From JAFGRR01 sp964499235 (lineage in GTDB: Bacteria > Planctomycetota > Phycisphaerae > UBA1845 > Fen-1342), in assembly GCA_964499235.1 (NCBI GenBank), contig CAZCKC010000020.1, forward strand, positions 1 to 32,359: 32,359 nt of DNA. Reading direction: 5' to 3'. The notes under the pieces were generated by a model that searched no databases, was not told where the DNA came from, and saw nothing but the letters and a program-made list of their open reading frames with translations. Of the stretch, positions 16,861 to 24,686 are shown piece after piece. Every line of letters begins with the position of its first letter. Positions within the stretch are counted from its first letter, which is position 1. The position numbers were made by a program, and so were the translations under genes.

Positions 16861-18153
16861 TTGCTCGATGGCTTCGAACAGTTTGCAGCCGCGCGGCCGA
16901 CGACGGCGCCCGTTCTCCTGCTGATTCCGCTATTGCCGACCTTTTTTGTGATGCCGCGCGCGTGGGTGGGCGGATGGTTCGTGGTGACGGGGCTGCTGTT
17001 GACGGCGGCGGTCGGCGGGCCGTTGCTGGCGGCGGGGTTGCTGGCGGCGACGCTGCTGGGCTACGCGGCGACGGAGACGATCGCGCGACGGATCGGCTAT
17101 CGGGCCGGTGTTTTCGTGGTCTGGCTGGCGGTTTTGCACGCCGCTTACTGGGCGTGTTTCTGGTTACCGATTCCGGACGGGTTTCAGCAGCTGCCGGAGC
17201 CGGCCGACCGCGCGCCGATCTTTATCCTGTTCAGTGGGATCGGGCTGACGTTCTTCCGGCTGGTGGGCTACACATTCGAGCGGTTGTACAAGGGTGTGCC
17301 GGCGATGCCGCTGGCGCGGTTCCTGCCGTACATGTTTTATTACCCACAGCTGCGCCACGGGCCGCTGGAGAAGCCGTTCGCGTTCGCGGCCGACGTGAGC
17401 AAGGCCCGATCGCGCTGGCGCTTCGTGGATTTCGGCTACGGGCTGGTGCGGATCGGCTGGGTGGTGGTCGTGCTGGCGGTGGTGGGGCAGGTTGAGCACA
17501 TCCTGGCGTGGTTTGGCTTGCGAGAAGGCTGGCAGGCGATCACGGCGGCGTTCGCTGACCGGCAGCGCGTGTTCGCGGAGCCGGAGCGCTTCGCGACCGG
17601 CACGCTGGTGTGGGTGGTCGTGTTGGCGCCGGTGGTGTTTTACCTGTTGGAGAGCGTGTTCACGCACCTGGTGCTGGCGACGGGGCGGCTTTGCGGGATT
17701 CGCGGGTCGGAGAATTACCACTATCCCTTTTTGTCGCTGAGCATCTGGGAGATCTGGAAGCGCTGGAACATCACGTTGGGGACGTGGCTGCACAGCTACG
17801 CATTGACGCCGATGACGCATGCCGGCGTGCCGACGCGATACGGCACGATTTTGTTGTTTGTTTACTGCGGCTTGCTGCACGGCCTGCAGGTGCGGTCGCT
17901 GGTGTGGGGGCTGTTCGTCGGGATCTCGATGACGCTCGTGCGGGAGGTGCAGCTTGCGATCGGTTGGCGGAAGCGGTGGCAGCGGATGAGCGCTGGGCAG
18001 CGGTACGTGGTCGGCGGGCTGTGCTGGCTGGCGACGATGCACTGGGCGACGATCAGCGTGATCATCATCCTGGATCCGCACTATTGCGGGACGCGGATCG
18101 TGCCGGCGTTCTTTCGGCGGCTGGGCGACGTGATCGGCGGGTGGTTCGGCTAG
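16861..18153 (+). CDS. MBOAT family membrane-bound O-acyltransferase
   Basis: MBOAT enzymes move acyl groups on to hydroxyls of lipids, polysaccharides or proteins within or across the membrane. The 430-residue protein has about ten hydrophobic segments. Family features are YMFYYPQLRHGPLEK (157-171), SIWEIWKRWNITLGTWL (294-310) and the catalytic His340 in YCGLLHGLQ. At the first conserved polar position the family member AlgI or DltB reads RRWH, whereas here it is KRWN (Asn303), the residue used by many eukaryotic MBOATs. The start is a TTG at 16861 with GGGGAG 6 nt upstream; no ATG precedes the first helix. There is no AlgJ- or DltD-like partner nearby, so the acceptor is unknown. The stop is 30 nt from that of convergent rsgA. 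Confidence 0.88.
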   Translation: MLDGFEQFAAARPTTAPVLLLIPLLPTFFVMPRAWVGGWFVVTGLLLTAAVGGPLLAAGLLAATLLGYAATETIARRIGYRAGVFVVWLAVLHAAYWACFWLPIPDGFQQLPEPADRAPIFILFSGIGLTFFRLVGYTFERLYKGVPAMPLARFLPYMFYYPQLRHGPLEKPFAFAADVSKARSRWRFVDFGYGLVRIGWVVVVLAVVGQVEHILAWFGLREGWQAITAAFADRQRVFAEPERFATGTLVWVVVLAPVVFYLLESVFTHLVLATGRLCGIRGSENYHYPFLSLSIWEIWKRWNITLGTWLHSYALTPMTHAGVPTRYGTILLFVYCGLLHGLQVRSLVWGLFVGISMTLVREVQLAIGWRKRWQRMSAGQRYVVGGLCWLATMHWATISVIIILDPHYCGTRIVPAFFRRLGDVIGGWFG

Positions 18154-18183
18154 CGGGCGGCGGCCTGGCGGGTCGGGCGGGCG

Positions 18184-19350
18184 TCAGGCATCCTCGAACA
18201 TCTTGAGGTAGCTGTAGTAGCGGCGGAGGCTGATCTCGCCGGCCTCGACGGCGGCGATGATCGCGCAGCCGGTCTCGTGCCGGTGGGTGCAGTCGCTGAA
18301 CTGGCAGGCGGGCACGCGGGGGGCGAACTCGATGAAAAGGGCTTCGAGCTCGCCGGGCTCGATGTTCCAGAGGTCGAAGGCCCGCACGCCGGGGGTGTCG
18401 ATAACGAAGCCGCCGAAGTCGAGCGGGTGCAGCTCGGCGTGGGTGGTGGTGTGCTTGCCCTTGTCGGTGTCGCTGCTGACGGTCTGGACGGAGAGGTCGA
18501 GGTCGGGCTGGAGGGCGTTGAGCAGCGAGCTCTTGCCGACGCCGCTCTGGCCGGAGAGGACGGTTACCCGGTTCGCGAGGGCGGCCTGGAGCTGGTCGAG
18601 CCCGGCGCCGGTGGCGGCGCTGGTCTCGAGGGCGTGGTAGCCGAGCTGGCGGAACTCGTTCATGACGCCGGGGACGGTCATGGCGACCGCGTCGCTCTCG
18701 GCGATGTCGGCGGCGAGCTCGGCCGCCAGCAGGTCGACCTTGTTGAAGCAGATCACGGGGGTGAGCCCGCCCTTGTGGGCGGCGACGAGGTAGCGGTCGA
18801 GCAGGTGGGGCTTGAGGCGGGGCTCGGCGACGCTCATGACGATGAGGAGCTGGTCGGCGTTGGCGACGAGCGTGTGCTCCCGGCGGCGGCGGTCGCGGCG
18901 GGAGAGAACGCCGGTGCGTTCGGCCACGCGCTCGATGACGCCGACGGGGGCGCCCTCGTGGTAGGCACTAACGTCGGAGAACCAGACGCGGTCGCCGACG
19001 GTGACGGGGGAGCGTCTTCCGATCAGGAGGGTGCGGAGGACGCGGCGGACGGTGCATTCCCAGGTATGGCCGTCGGGGTCGGTGACGAAGCAGATCAGGC
19101 CGTGGACCTTGGTGACGAGGCCGGTCTTCCACTCGGCGTCGTCGATGATCGGGAGGTCGTTCTCGTCGGTGATGATGGTGCGGCGGCGCGAGAGCTCGCC
19201 CTTGGCGCGGACGGACTCGGAGCGCTGTTCGTCGGCGAGCTCGTCGTCGCCGGCGTGGAAGCGGCGGGTCCAGTCGTCGCTGCGGCGACGCTGGGCCCGA
19301 TTCTGGCGGAAGTCGACGCGGACCTTGCGGCCCTGCTTTTTGCGAGCCAT
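18184..19350 (-). CDS. rsgA: Ribosome small subunit-dependent GTPase A
   Basis: RsgA is a circularly permuted GTPase that checks late 30S maturation. The 388-residue protein shows the permuted order: G4 NKVD (203-206) comes first, then G1 GQSGVGKSS (267-275) and G3 DTPG (318-321). An OB-fold precedes them, and a C-terminal zinc site has Cys349, Cys354, His356 and Cys362 (CQFSDCTHRHETGC). The N-terminus carries about 60 mostly charged residues (RKKQGRKVRVDFRQNRAQRR) before the OB part, longer than in E. coli and likely RNA-binding. I chose the ATG at 19350 because AAAGGA lies 5 nt upstream; the open frame extends to 19470 without family sequence. It is divergent from gltA. Confidence 0.95.
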   Translation of the reverse strand: MARKKQGRKVRVDFRQNRAQRRRSDDWTRRFHAGDDELADEQRSESVRAKGELSRRRTIITDENDLPIIDDAEWKTGLVTKVHGLICFVTDPDGHTWECTVRRVLRTLLIGRRSPVTVGDRVWFSDVSAYHEGAPVGVIERVAERTGVLSRRDRRRREHTLVANADQLLIVMSVAEPRLKPHLLDRYLVAAHKGGLTPVICFNKVDLLAAELAADIAESDAVAMTVPGVMNEFRQLGYHALETSAATGAGLDQLQAALANRVTVLSGQSGVGKSSLLNALQPDLDLSVQTVSSDTDKGKHTTTHAELHPLDFGGFVIDTPGVRAFDLWNIEPGELEALFIEFAPRVPACQFSDCTHRHETGCAIIAAVEAGEISLRRYYSYLKMFEDA

Positions 19351-19444
19351 GACGTCCTTTGGCGTGACCGGCGGGGCTGAGCGGGCCGCAGTCCCGATGG
19401 CGACCCGGCGCTGCACTAGGATGATAACGCTGACCACGGGTGAA

Positions 19445-19473
19445 TTGATGGCACCTGGGGATTGGGGCACAAT
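19445..19473 (+). promoter_or_regulatory. Candidate promoter for gltA
   Basis: TTGATG and CACAAT are separated by 17 nt in the rsgA-gltA divergent gap. The leader would be about 80 nt. Each element matches four of six consensus bases. On the other strand of this gap a TATCAT could serve rsgA, but it lacks a good -35. Confidence 0.35.
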
Positions 19474-19558
19474 AGGAAGTCCGGCGTCGCGACGGTGCCC
19501 GGTTCGGGGGCACGAGCGGCCGAACGACCATCGGCATCAGGGTGAAACGAGGACGAAC

Positions 19559-20848
19559 ATGGCGAAGACGGCGAAGCTGGTGCTCGATGGCAGGGAGATT
19601 GAGCTACCTGTAATCGAGGGGACCGAGGGTGAGACCGCGGTGGACGTTCGCAAGCTGCGGTCGGAAACGGGGCTGATCACCTACGACGACGGCTTCGGGA
19701 ACACGGGGTCGTGCCAGAGCGAGATCACCTTTATCAACGGTGAGGAGGGGGTGCTGCGGTATCGCGGCTACCCAATCGAGCAGCTGGCGGAGCGGTCGGA
19801 CTTTGTCGAAACCGCTTACCTGATCATTTTCGGCGAGCTGCCGACGGCGGAGCAATCGCAGCATTTCCGCGAGCTGCTTGGGCAGCACATGTTCATCCCG
19901 GAGCCGATGCGGCACCACTTTGAGGGTTTCCCGTCGGACGCGCCGCCGATGGCGATCTTGTCGGCGATGATCAACACGCTGGGGTGTTTCCGGAAGGAGC
20001 TCTTTGCGCCGCAGGACGAGGAGCTGTTTACCGACACGACCGCGCGGCTGCTGAGCAAGGTGCGGACGATTGCGGCGATGGTTTATCGGACGTCGCAGTC
20101 GCTGCCGATCAACTACCCGCGCTATGACCTGTCGTACACCGGGAACTTGCTGCACATGATGTTCAGCATGCCCAACAAGGAGGAAGCGCCGGACGAGGAC
20201 GCGGTCCGGGCGCTGGACACGATTCTGCTGTTGCACGCCGACCACGAGCAGAATTGTTCGACATCGACGGTCAGGATGGTCGGCTCGAGCCAGGCGAACC
20301 TGTACGCGTCGCTGGCGGCCGGCGTTTGTGCGTTGTGGGGCCCGCTGCACGGCGGGGCGAACGTGGCGGTGATCGCGATGCTGGAGGAAATCCGGGCCAG
20401 CGGGCTGTCGCTGAAAGATTTCGTTGCGAAGGTGAAGGACAAGCAGTCGAAGACGCGGCTGATGGGCTTCGGCCACCGGGTTTACAAGAACTTTGACCCC
20501 CGGGCGAAGATCATCAAGGCGGCGTGCGACAAGGTGCTGGCGAACCTGGGGATCCAGGACCCGCTGCTCGACCTGGCGAAGGAGCTCGAGGCGGTCGCGC
20601 TCAACGACTCGTACTTCGTCGAGCGGAAGCTCTATCCCAACGTCGATTTCTATAGCGGGATCATCATGCGGGCGCTTGGCATCCCGTCGGACATGTTCAC
20701 GGTGATGTTCGCGATCGGGCGGATGCCGGGCTGGATCGCCAACTGGCGCGAGACGTCGCTGAACCCGAAGGCCCGGATTTATCGGCCGCGGCAGATCTAC
20801 CAGGGGCCGCGGCAGCGGGACTACGTGCCGGTCGACGAGCGGAGCTGA
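19559..20848 (+). CDS. gltA: Citrate synthase (type II, hexameric)
   Basis: Citrate synthase condenses acetyl-CoA with oxaloacetate at the entry of the TCA cycle. The 429-residue protein aligns nearly one to one with the E. coli enzyme (427). The catalytic residues are present: His264 in GPLHGGANV, His306 in MGFGHRVYKN and Asp363 in NVDFYSG. HADHEQNCSTSTVRM and the N-terminal domain typical of the NADH-sensitive hexameric type are also present (KLVLDGREIELPVIEGTEG). The ATG at 19559 has GAGGA about 6 nt upstream. The frame is open upstream to 19001, but that part overlaps rsgA and is not family sequence. A private promoter and a strong terminator make it a single-gene unit. Confidence 0.97.
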   Translation: MAKTAKLVLDGREIELPVIEGTEGETAVDVRKLRSETGLITYDDGFGNTGSCQSEITFINGEEGVLRYRGYPIEQLAERSDFVETAYLIIFGELPTAEQSQHFRELLGQHMFIPEPMRHHFEGFPSDAPPMAILSAMINTLGCFRKELFAPQDEELFTDTTARLLSKVRTIAAMVYRTSQSLPINYPRYDLSYTGNLLHMMFSMPNKEEAPDEDAVRALDTILLLHADHEQNCSTSTVRMVGSSQANLYASLAAGVCALWGPLHGGANVAVIAMLEEIRASGLSLKDFVAKVKDKQSKTRLMGFGHRVYKNFDPRAKIIKAACDKVLANLGIQDPLLDLAKELEAVALNDSYFVERKLYPNVDFYSGIIMRALGIPSDMFTVMFAIGRMPGWIANWRETSLNPKARIYRPRQIYQGPRQRDYVPVDERS

Positions 20849-20860
20849 TCGCCGACCAAA

Positions 20861-20923
20861 CGACCGCGGCGAAGCGGCGCTGCGGATCGCAAGCGCGGCT
20901 TCGCCGGGCGGTCGAGCGGTTTT
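20861..20923 (+). terminator. Long terminator hairpin after gltA
   Basis: Twelve nt after the stop a long folded structure begins. Outer arms CGACCG/CGGTCG (20861-20866, 20909-20914) enclose GGCGAAGC/GCTTCGCC and an inner GCGCTGCG/CGCAAGCGC hairpin with loop GAT. TTTT follows at 20920. Confidence 0.7.
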
Positions 20924-20950
20924 GGAGACGCTGGCCGGTGGGCCGGCCGG

Positions 20951-20978
20951 GGGTGACCCGTTTGGGGACGGGTCACCC
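20951..20978 (-). terminator. Hairpin after flagellin 1
   Basis: GGGTGACCCGT and ACGGGTCACCC form a perfect 11-bp stem with a 6-nt loop, 30 nt after the flagellin 1 stop. No T-run follows on the minus strand, so it may stop transcription poorly or serve to protect the 3' end of the abundant flagellin mRNA. Confidence 0.5.
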
Positions 20979-21008
20979 GGGTTCAGGCCGCAGGTGCGGG
21001 CGGTCGGA

Positions 21009-22457
21009 CTAGCCGAGCAGCGACAGCACGTTCTGCGGGTTGTTGTTCGCCAGCTGCAGCGATCGGGTGGCCGCCTGGACCAGGATCTGCGACCGCGTGA
21101 GCTTCGAGGTTTCTTCGGCGAAGTCGGTTTCGCGGATCGAGCTCTCGGCCGCGGAGACGTTTTCGAGCGTGACGCGAAGCGAGCTCTCGGTGGTTTCGAG
21201 GGTATTCTTCTGGAACCCGCCGAGGCGACCCCGCAGGAACGAGACCTGCTGCTGGGCTTCGCGGACGATTTCCTGGGCTTGCTGGTAGTTGCCGCTGTTC
21301 AGGGCGTTGACCTTGCCGGTGGCGAGCGAGGACAGGAAGCCCGTGTTGGTGCTGCCGAGGTTACTGGTCGTCACCGAGGGGATGCCGAGGGCGGCGACGC
21401 CGGCCAGGTTGACCGTCGGTGAGATCATGAAGTCCGCCCCGCCGCCGAGGACCGAGAAGGTCGTCGAGGGGTTGGCGGGATCGGCCAGCGTGCCGAAGTC
21501 GCGCGTCAGGTCGACGTCGAGGCTGAGGACCGATGACCGCATGCTGGCCCGCAGGCCGTCGGCGACCGCGGAGTTACCGTTGATCATGACGGTGGCGTCG
21601 CGGCCAAAGTCCTTGCCGTCGCCGCCGTCACCATTCTGGAGGGCGGTGGCGAAGTTGGAGCCGTCGTCCTCAATGACGCCGACGGTGACAAATTGGGAGG
21701 AACCGAAGGCCGTGCTGAAGAGCTGGAGCCCGGAGCCGGCGGAGGCGACGGCCGACACCCCGGTGACCTCCTTGGCGGCGGTGATGGCGGTGGCCATCTC
21801 GCTGACGGTGGTCCCGGAGGTGAAGGTGATGACCTCGGTGCCCTTGTTGCCGGCGATCTCGACGGAGACCGTGCCGCCGGTGACGGCCGACGCGGTGTAG
21901 TTGAGCTGGGCGAGCTGGGCCGAGCCGGTGACGGTGATCTCGACGTCGCGGAAGCTGTCGTTGGGGATCTTGGCGCCGTTGATCTGGACGCGGGCGAGTG
22001 CCGAGGTCGCGACGGCAGACACGTCGTAGTCGAGCTCGCCGGCGAGCAGGCGCTTGCCCTGGAACTCGGTGGTGTTGGCGAAGCGGTCGATCGACTGCAG
22101 GATCGAGTCGATCTGCAGCTGATTGGCGTTTCGCTCGGTGTCGCTGATGCCGGTCTTGTTGGCGCTCTTGTCGACGAGCGTTTCGAGTTCGAGCAGCAGC
22201 TTGTTGATTTCCATCAGGCCGCCTTCGGCGGTGGCGATGACGTTGTTCGCGCGACCGATGTTCTCGATCGAGGCGCTCAACGCCTTCTTTTCGGCCCGCA
22301 GCGCTTCGGAAGCGATGAGGCCGGCCGGGTCGTCCTTACCAGAGTTGATCTTGAGACCGGTACTCAACCGCGTCATTGAGGTGTTGAGGTCTCGGTTGTT
22401 TTGCAGCAGGACGCGCTGCGAGACTAGGGATTGAATGTTGGTGACAATTCGGCTCAT
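21009..22457 (-). CDS. fliC: Flagellin 1
   Basis: This filament subunit of 482 residues has the conserved D0/D1 N-terminus (MSRIVTNIQSLVSQRVLLQN, then LSTGLKINSGKDDPAGLI and ANNVIATAEGGL). It also has the conserved C-terminus (VSFLRGRLGGFQKNTLETT, ending SLQLANNNPQNVLSLLG). The variable centre (about 150-390) holds a flagellin-IN-like GRDATVMINGN segment. It is exported through the flagellar secretion channel. The frame opens at 22571, but I chose the ATG at 22457 because the conserved N-terminus begins there and GGAGG lies about 10 nt upstream. It is the last gene of the flagellar block and has its own sigma28-like promoter behind a terminator. An ACGGA at 22516-22512 in the leader could bind CsrA. 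Confidence 0.96.
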   Translation of the reverse strand: MSRIVTNIQSLVSQRVLLQNNRDLNTSMTRLSTGLKINSGKDDPAGLIASEALRAEKKALSASIENIGRANNVIATAEGGLMEINKLLLELETLVDKSANKTGISDTERNANQLQIDSILQSIDRFANTTEFQGKRLLAGELDYDVSAVATSALARVQINGAKIPNDSFRDVEITVTGSAQLAQLNYTASAVTGGTVSVEIAGNKGTEVITFTSGTTVSEMATAITAAKEVTGVSAVASAGSGLQLFSTAFGSSQFVTVGVIEDDGSNFATALQNGDGGDGKDFGRDATVMINGNSAVADGLRASMRSSVLSLDVDLTRDFGTLADPANPSTTFSVLGGGADFMISPTVNLAGVAALGIPSVTTSNLGSTNTGFLSSLATGKVNALNSGNYQQAQEIVREAQQQVSFLRGRLGGFQKNTLETTESSLRVTLENVSAAESSIRETDFAEETSKLTRSQILVQAATRSLQLANNNPQNVLSLLG

Positions 22458-22587
22458 TGCGGTTGCGCCTCCAAAGGCGGCACGGCTAGGCCCAGCACCA
22501 TATGCAGAGCGTCCGTGACCACTGCCAAAAAGCTCAAAATCGAGCCCGCTGATCTCTTTGACCAGCACCACTTGTTGACAGGGGGTG

Positions 22588-22614
22588 AATCGGAGACGGG
22601 GTGCGAGGTCTTTA
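22588..22614 (-). promoter_or_regulatory. Sigma28 (FliA)-type promoter for flagellin 1
   Basis: On the minus strand TAAAG begins at 22614. After 17 nt from TAAA the -10 core CCGATT follows (22593-22588), close to the FliA consensus TAAA-N15-GCCGATAA. The start would be near 22580, giving a leader of about 125 nt. Confidence 0.55.
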
Positions 22615-22648
22615 ATTATTGCAAGGAGTCGGGGGGCGGATAAGGGAA

Positions 22649-22681
22649 CCGCCCCGGGGCGTGGATCACGTCCCGGGGCGG
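22649..22681 (-). terminator. Strong terminator after flagellin 2
   Basis: CCGCCCCGGG and CCCGGGGCGG pair (10 bp). After one A-C mismatch the inner CGTG/CACG continues the stem to an ATC loop. On the minus strand TTCCCTTATCC follows. It lies 32 nt after the flagellin 2 stop and just before the flagellin 1 promoter. Confidence 0.7.
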
Positions 22682-22713
22682 GGGTGGTTGATAATCGCCG
22701 GGCTGGCGGCGTC

Positions 22714-24156
22714 CTAGCCCAGGAGGGCGAGGACGTTCTGCGGCACCTGGTTGGCGATTCCCAACATCCGGGTGCCCGACTGGACCAGCACCTGATTTCG
22801 CGACAGCTGCGAGGTTTCGTAGGCGAAGTCGGCGTCGCGGACCGTCGACTCGGAGGCCATCAGGTTCTGCTGGGTGATCGCGAGCTGGTTCATGTTGGTC
22901 TCGAGGACGTTCTTTTCGAACGCCCCGAGCCGCCCGCGGAGCACGGAGACCTGCTTGATGGCCTCGTCGACGATCTTGGAGGCTCGTTGGCCCTCGCCCT
23001 TGGTCAGGGCGTAGTCGCCGTCGCTCTTGATCTGCGAGAGGAAGCCGACCAGGGCGTTGCCGAGCCGGGAGGCGGCGATCGACTGGATGCCGACCGGGAC
23101 CTGCAGGGCGGTGTTGACCCGCGGGCCGATCTGGAAGTTCGCGCCGCCGTCGGTGATCGCGAACGAGGTATTCCAGACGCCGCCGGACCCGAAGGTCTCG
23201 TCGAGCGTCAGCTCCATATCGAGCGTCGAGGTCTTCAGCGCCAGGTGGTTGCCGTCGCCGACGGTCATGGCGCCGTTGACGGTGGCGGTCGCGTCGCGGC
23301 CGCGGATGATGCTGGAGACCGGGTTGCCGCCGGCGTCGTTGAGGGTGAAGGCGTCGCTGCCGGGCAGCGTGGTCACCTGGAGGAACTGCCGCTGGCCGAG
23401 GTGGTCGCTCTCGAGGCGGAACCCGCTGGTGGGGTTGCTGGAGAGGATCGCCTCGACGCCGGTGGCGTCGCTGAGCTGGTTGATGCCCTGGACCATGTCG
23501 GCCGCGGTGGCGCTGGGGGCGAAGGAGACGGTGGTCGCGCCGAAGTTGCCGCGGATCTCGATCGTGATGGCCGAGGCGCCGGCGCCGGCTTGTGGGAAGA
23601 AGGCGGTGGCCGGCTGGGCGGACTGGGTGACCTCGACGTCGATCGGGATGTGGCCGAGGGTGCCGAAGGAAGCCCCGTGGATCTGGAGCGAGCGGACCGC
23701 GTTCATGTCGACGCCGCTGGTGACGTAGTCGAGCGAGCCGTCGAGCAGCCGGCGGCCGGCGAAGGTGGTCGTGTTCGCGATCCGGGTGATGGACTCGATG
23801 GCCGAGTCGATCTGGAGCTGGTTGGCTTCGATCTCGGCCTGGGACATCGCGCCGGTGTTGGCGGCCTCGATGATCTTCTCGTTCATCGAGCGGAGCAGCG
23901 AGGCGACCTCGTCGAGGGAGCCCTCGGCGGTGGCGATGATGTTGGAGGCCCGCTGCGAGTTACGGATCGCCTGGCCGACGGCGCTGGTCTCGCTGCGGAG
24001 CTGTTCGGAGACGATCAGGCCGGCGGGGTCGTCCTTGCCGTGGTTGATCCGCAGACCGGTGGAAAGTCGTTCCAGCGTTTCGTTGAGCTGTTTGTACGAG
24101 TGGCCCAGGACTCTCTGGGCGGAAATGGCGGCTACGTTGGAGTTAATCCGAGCCAT
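22714..24156 (-). CDS. fliC: Flagellin 2
   Basis: This second filament subunit has 480 residues. The N-terminal D0/D1 reads MARINSNVAAISAQRVLG, then RLSTGLRINHGKDDPAGLI and ASNIIATAEGSLDEV. The C-terminus reads VSVLRGRLGAFEKNVLETN and ends GIANQVPQNVLALLG. The centre (about 150-390) differs clearly from flagellin 1 but keeps a GRDATATVNGA segment of flagellin-IN type. The ATG at 24156 has a strong AAGGAGGA 6 nt upstream; this overlaps AAGGA, a CsrA-type motif. It follows csrA by 72 nt with no clear promoter in the gap, so it is probably read from the upstream operon as well. The two flagellins may form different filament segments (inference). Confidence 0.96.
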   Translation of the reverse strand: MARINSNVAAISAQRVLGHSYKQLNETLERLSTGLRINHGKDDPAGLIVSEQLRSETSAVGQAIRNSQRASNIIATAEGSLDEVASLLRSMNEKIIEAANTGAMSQAEIEANQLQIDSAIESITRIANTTTFAGRRLLDGSLDYVTSGVDMNAVRSLQIHGASFGTLGHIPIDVEVTQSAQPATAFFPQAGAGASAITIEIRGNFGATTVSFAPSATAADMVQGINQLSDATGVEAILSSNPTSGFRLESDHLGQRQFLQVTTLPGSDAFTLNDAGGNPVSSIIRGRDATATVNGAMTVGDGNHLALKTSTLDMELTLDETFGSGGVWNTSFAITDGGANFQIGPRVNTALQVPVGIQSIAASRLGNALVGFLSQIKSDGDYALTKGEGQRASKIVDEAIKQVSVLRGRLGAFEKNVLETNMNQLAITQQNLMASESTVRDADFAYETSQLSRNQVLVQSGTRMLGIANQVPQNVLALLG

Positions 24157-24228
24157 TGGCCATCCTCCTTGAACGGTTCGTGGCTTGCTGAAGGTCTAGT
24201 TGTGAGACGAGAGAAACGGGGGGAGCGA

Positions 24229-24474
24229 TCACCGAGCGCGCCGCTGATTCGAGGCGGGCGGCGTGGATACCTCGGCCAGGTCGTCCGCATTGACCTCCGC
24301 AGCCTTCTGGTTTTCGCGCTGGATGGCGTCGTACACTTCCTTGCGATGGACGGCGACTTCCGCCGGTGCGACAATGCCCAGCCGGACCTTGTCGCCCCGG
24401 ATATCCACGATCGTGATCTGCACGTCGTCGCCGATCATGATCGATTCGTCTCGTTGTCTTGAGAGCACCAACAT
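24229..24474 (-). CDS. csrA: Carbon storage regulator CsrA
   Basis: CsrA is a small dimeric RNA-binding protein that blocks translation by binding GGA motifs near ribosome sites; in flagellated bacteria with FliW it represses flagellin. The 81-residue protein has the family core MLVLSRQRDESIMIGDDVQI and the RNA-contacting VHRKEVYDAI helix start. A C-terminal tail of about 20 residues extends beyond E. coli CsrA (61). The ATG at 24474 has AAGGAG about 6 nt upstream in CCAGGAAGGAG. That SD contains AAGGA, so CsrA could repress itself. The neighbours fliW upstream and flagellin downstream form the classic module. Confidence 0.97.
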   Translation of the reverse strand: MLVLSRQRDESIMIGDDVQITIVDIRGDKVRLGIVAPAEVAVHRKEVYDAIQRENQKAAEVNADDLAEVSTPPASNQRRAR

Positions 24475-24575
24475 CCGCGGCTCCTTCCTGGATCGTGCTT
24501 AGCGATTCGAGCGGCCCGATATCGTTCAGGCGCCTGGGCACACGCCGGCCGCCCGAGCGGCGACCGGTGGGCGCC

Positions 24576-24607
24576 GCGCACCCGCCGCGGGGCTGGGGCG
24601 GGTGCGC
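24576..24607. other. Perfect 11-bp hairpin in the fliW-csrA gap
   Basis: GCGCACCCGCC and GGCGGGTGCGC pair around a 10-nt loop in the 212-nt gap (24475-24686). In the direction of csrA transcription no T-run follows, so it is not a standard terminator. It may be a leader structure or processing site. A TTGACA lies just upstream on the minus strand without a clear -10. I see no gene in the gap. Confidence 0.5.
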
Positions 24608-24686
24608 CGAGTTTGTCAAGCATCCTGACCGTGCCATTCTAATACCAACCTTCCTTGTCCGACACCACAAACGCGGCGCCGGTTTC

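Noticed and set aside
19001..19558. N-terminal extension of gltA
   Set aside because: It overlaps rsgA on the other strand, is unlike citrate synthases, and the ATG at 19559 has a good SD.
20926..21008. Possible small RNA between gltA and flagellin 1
   Set aside because: Only hairpins are seen, with no promoter, and they are better explained as 3' ends.
22585..24462. Plus-strand open frame of 625 codons opposite flagellin 2
   Set aside because: It is antisense to a certain gene and has no family signature.
24608..24650. Sigma54-like TGGCACG followed by TGCTTG upstream of csrA
   Set aside because: The GG-to-GC spacing is 12 nt in place of the required 10.
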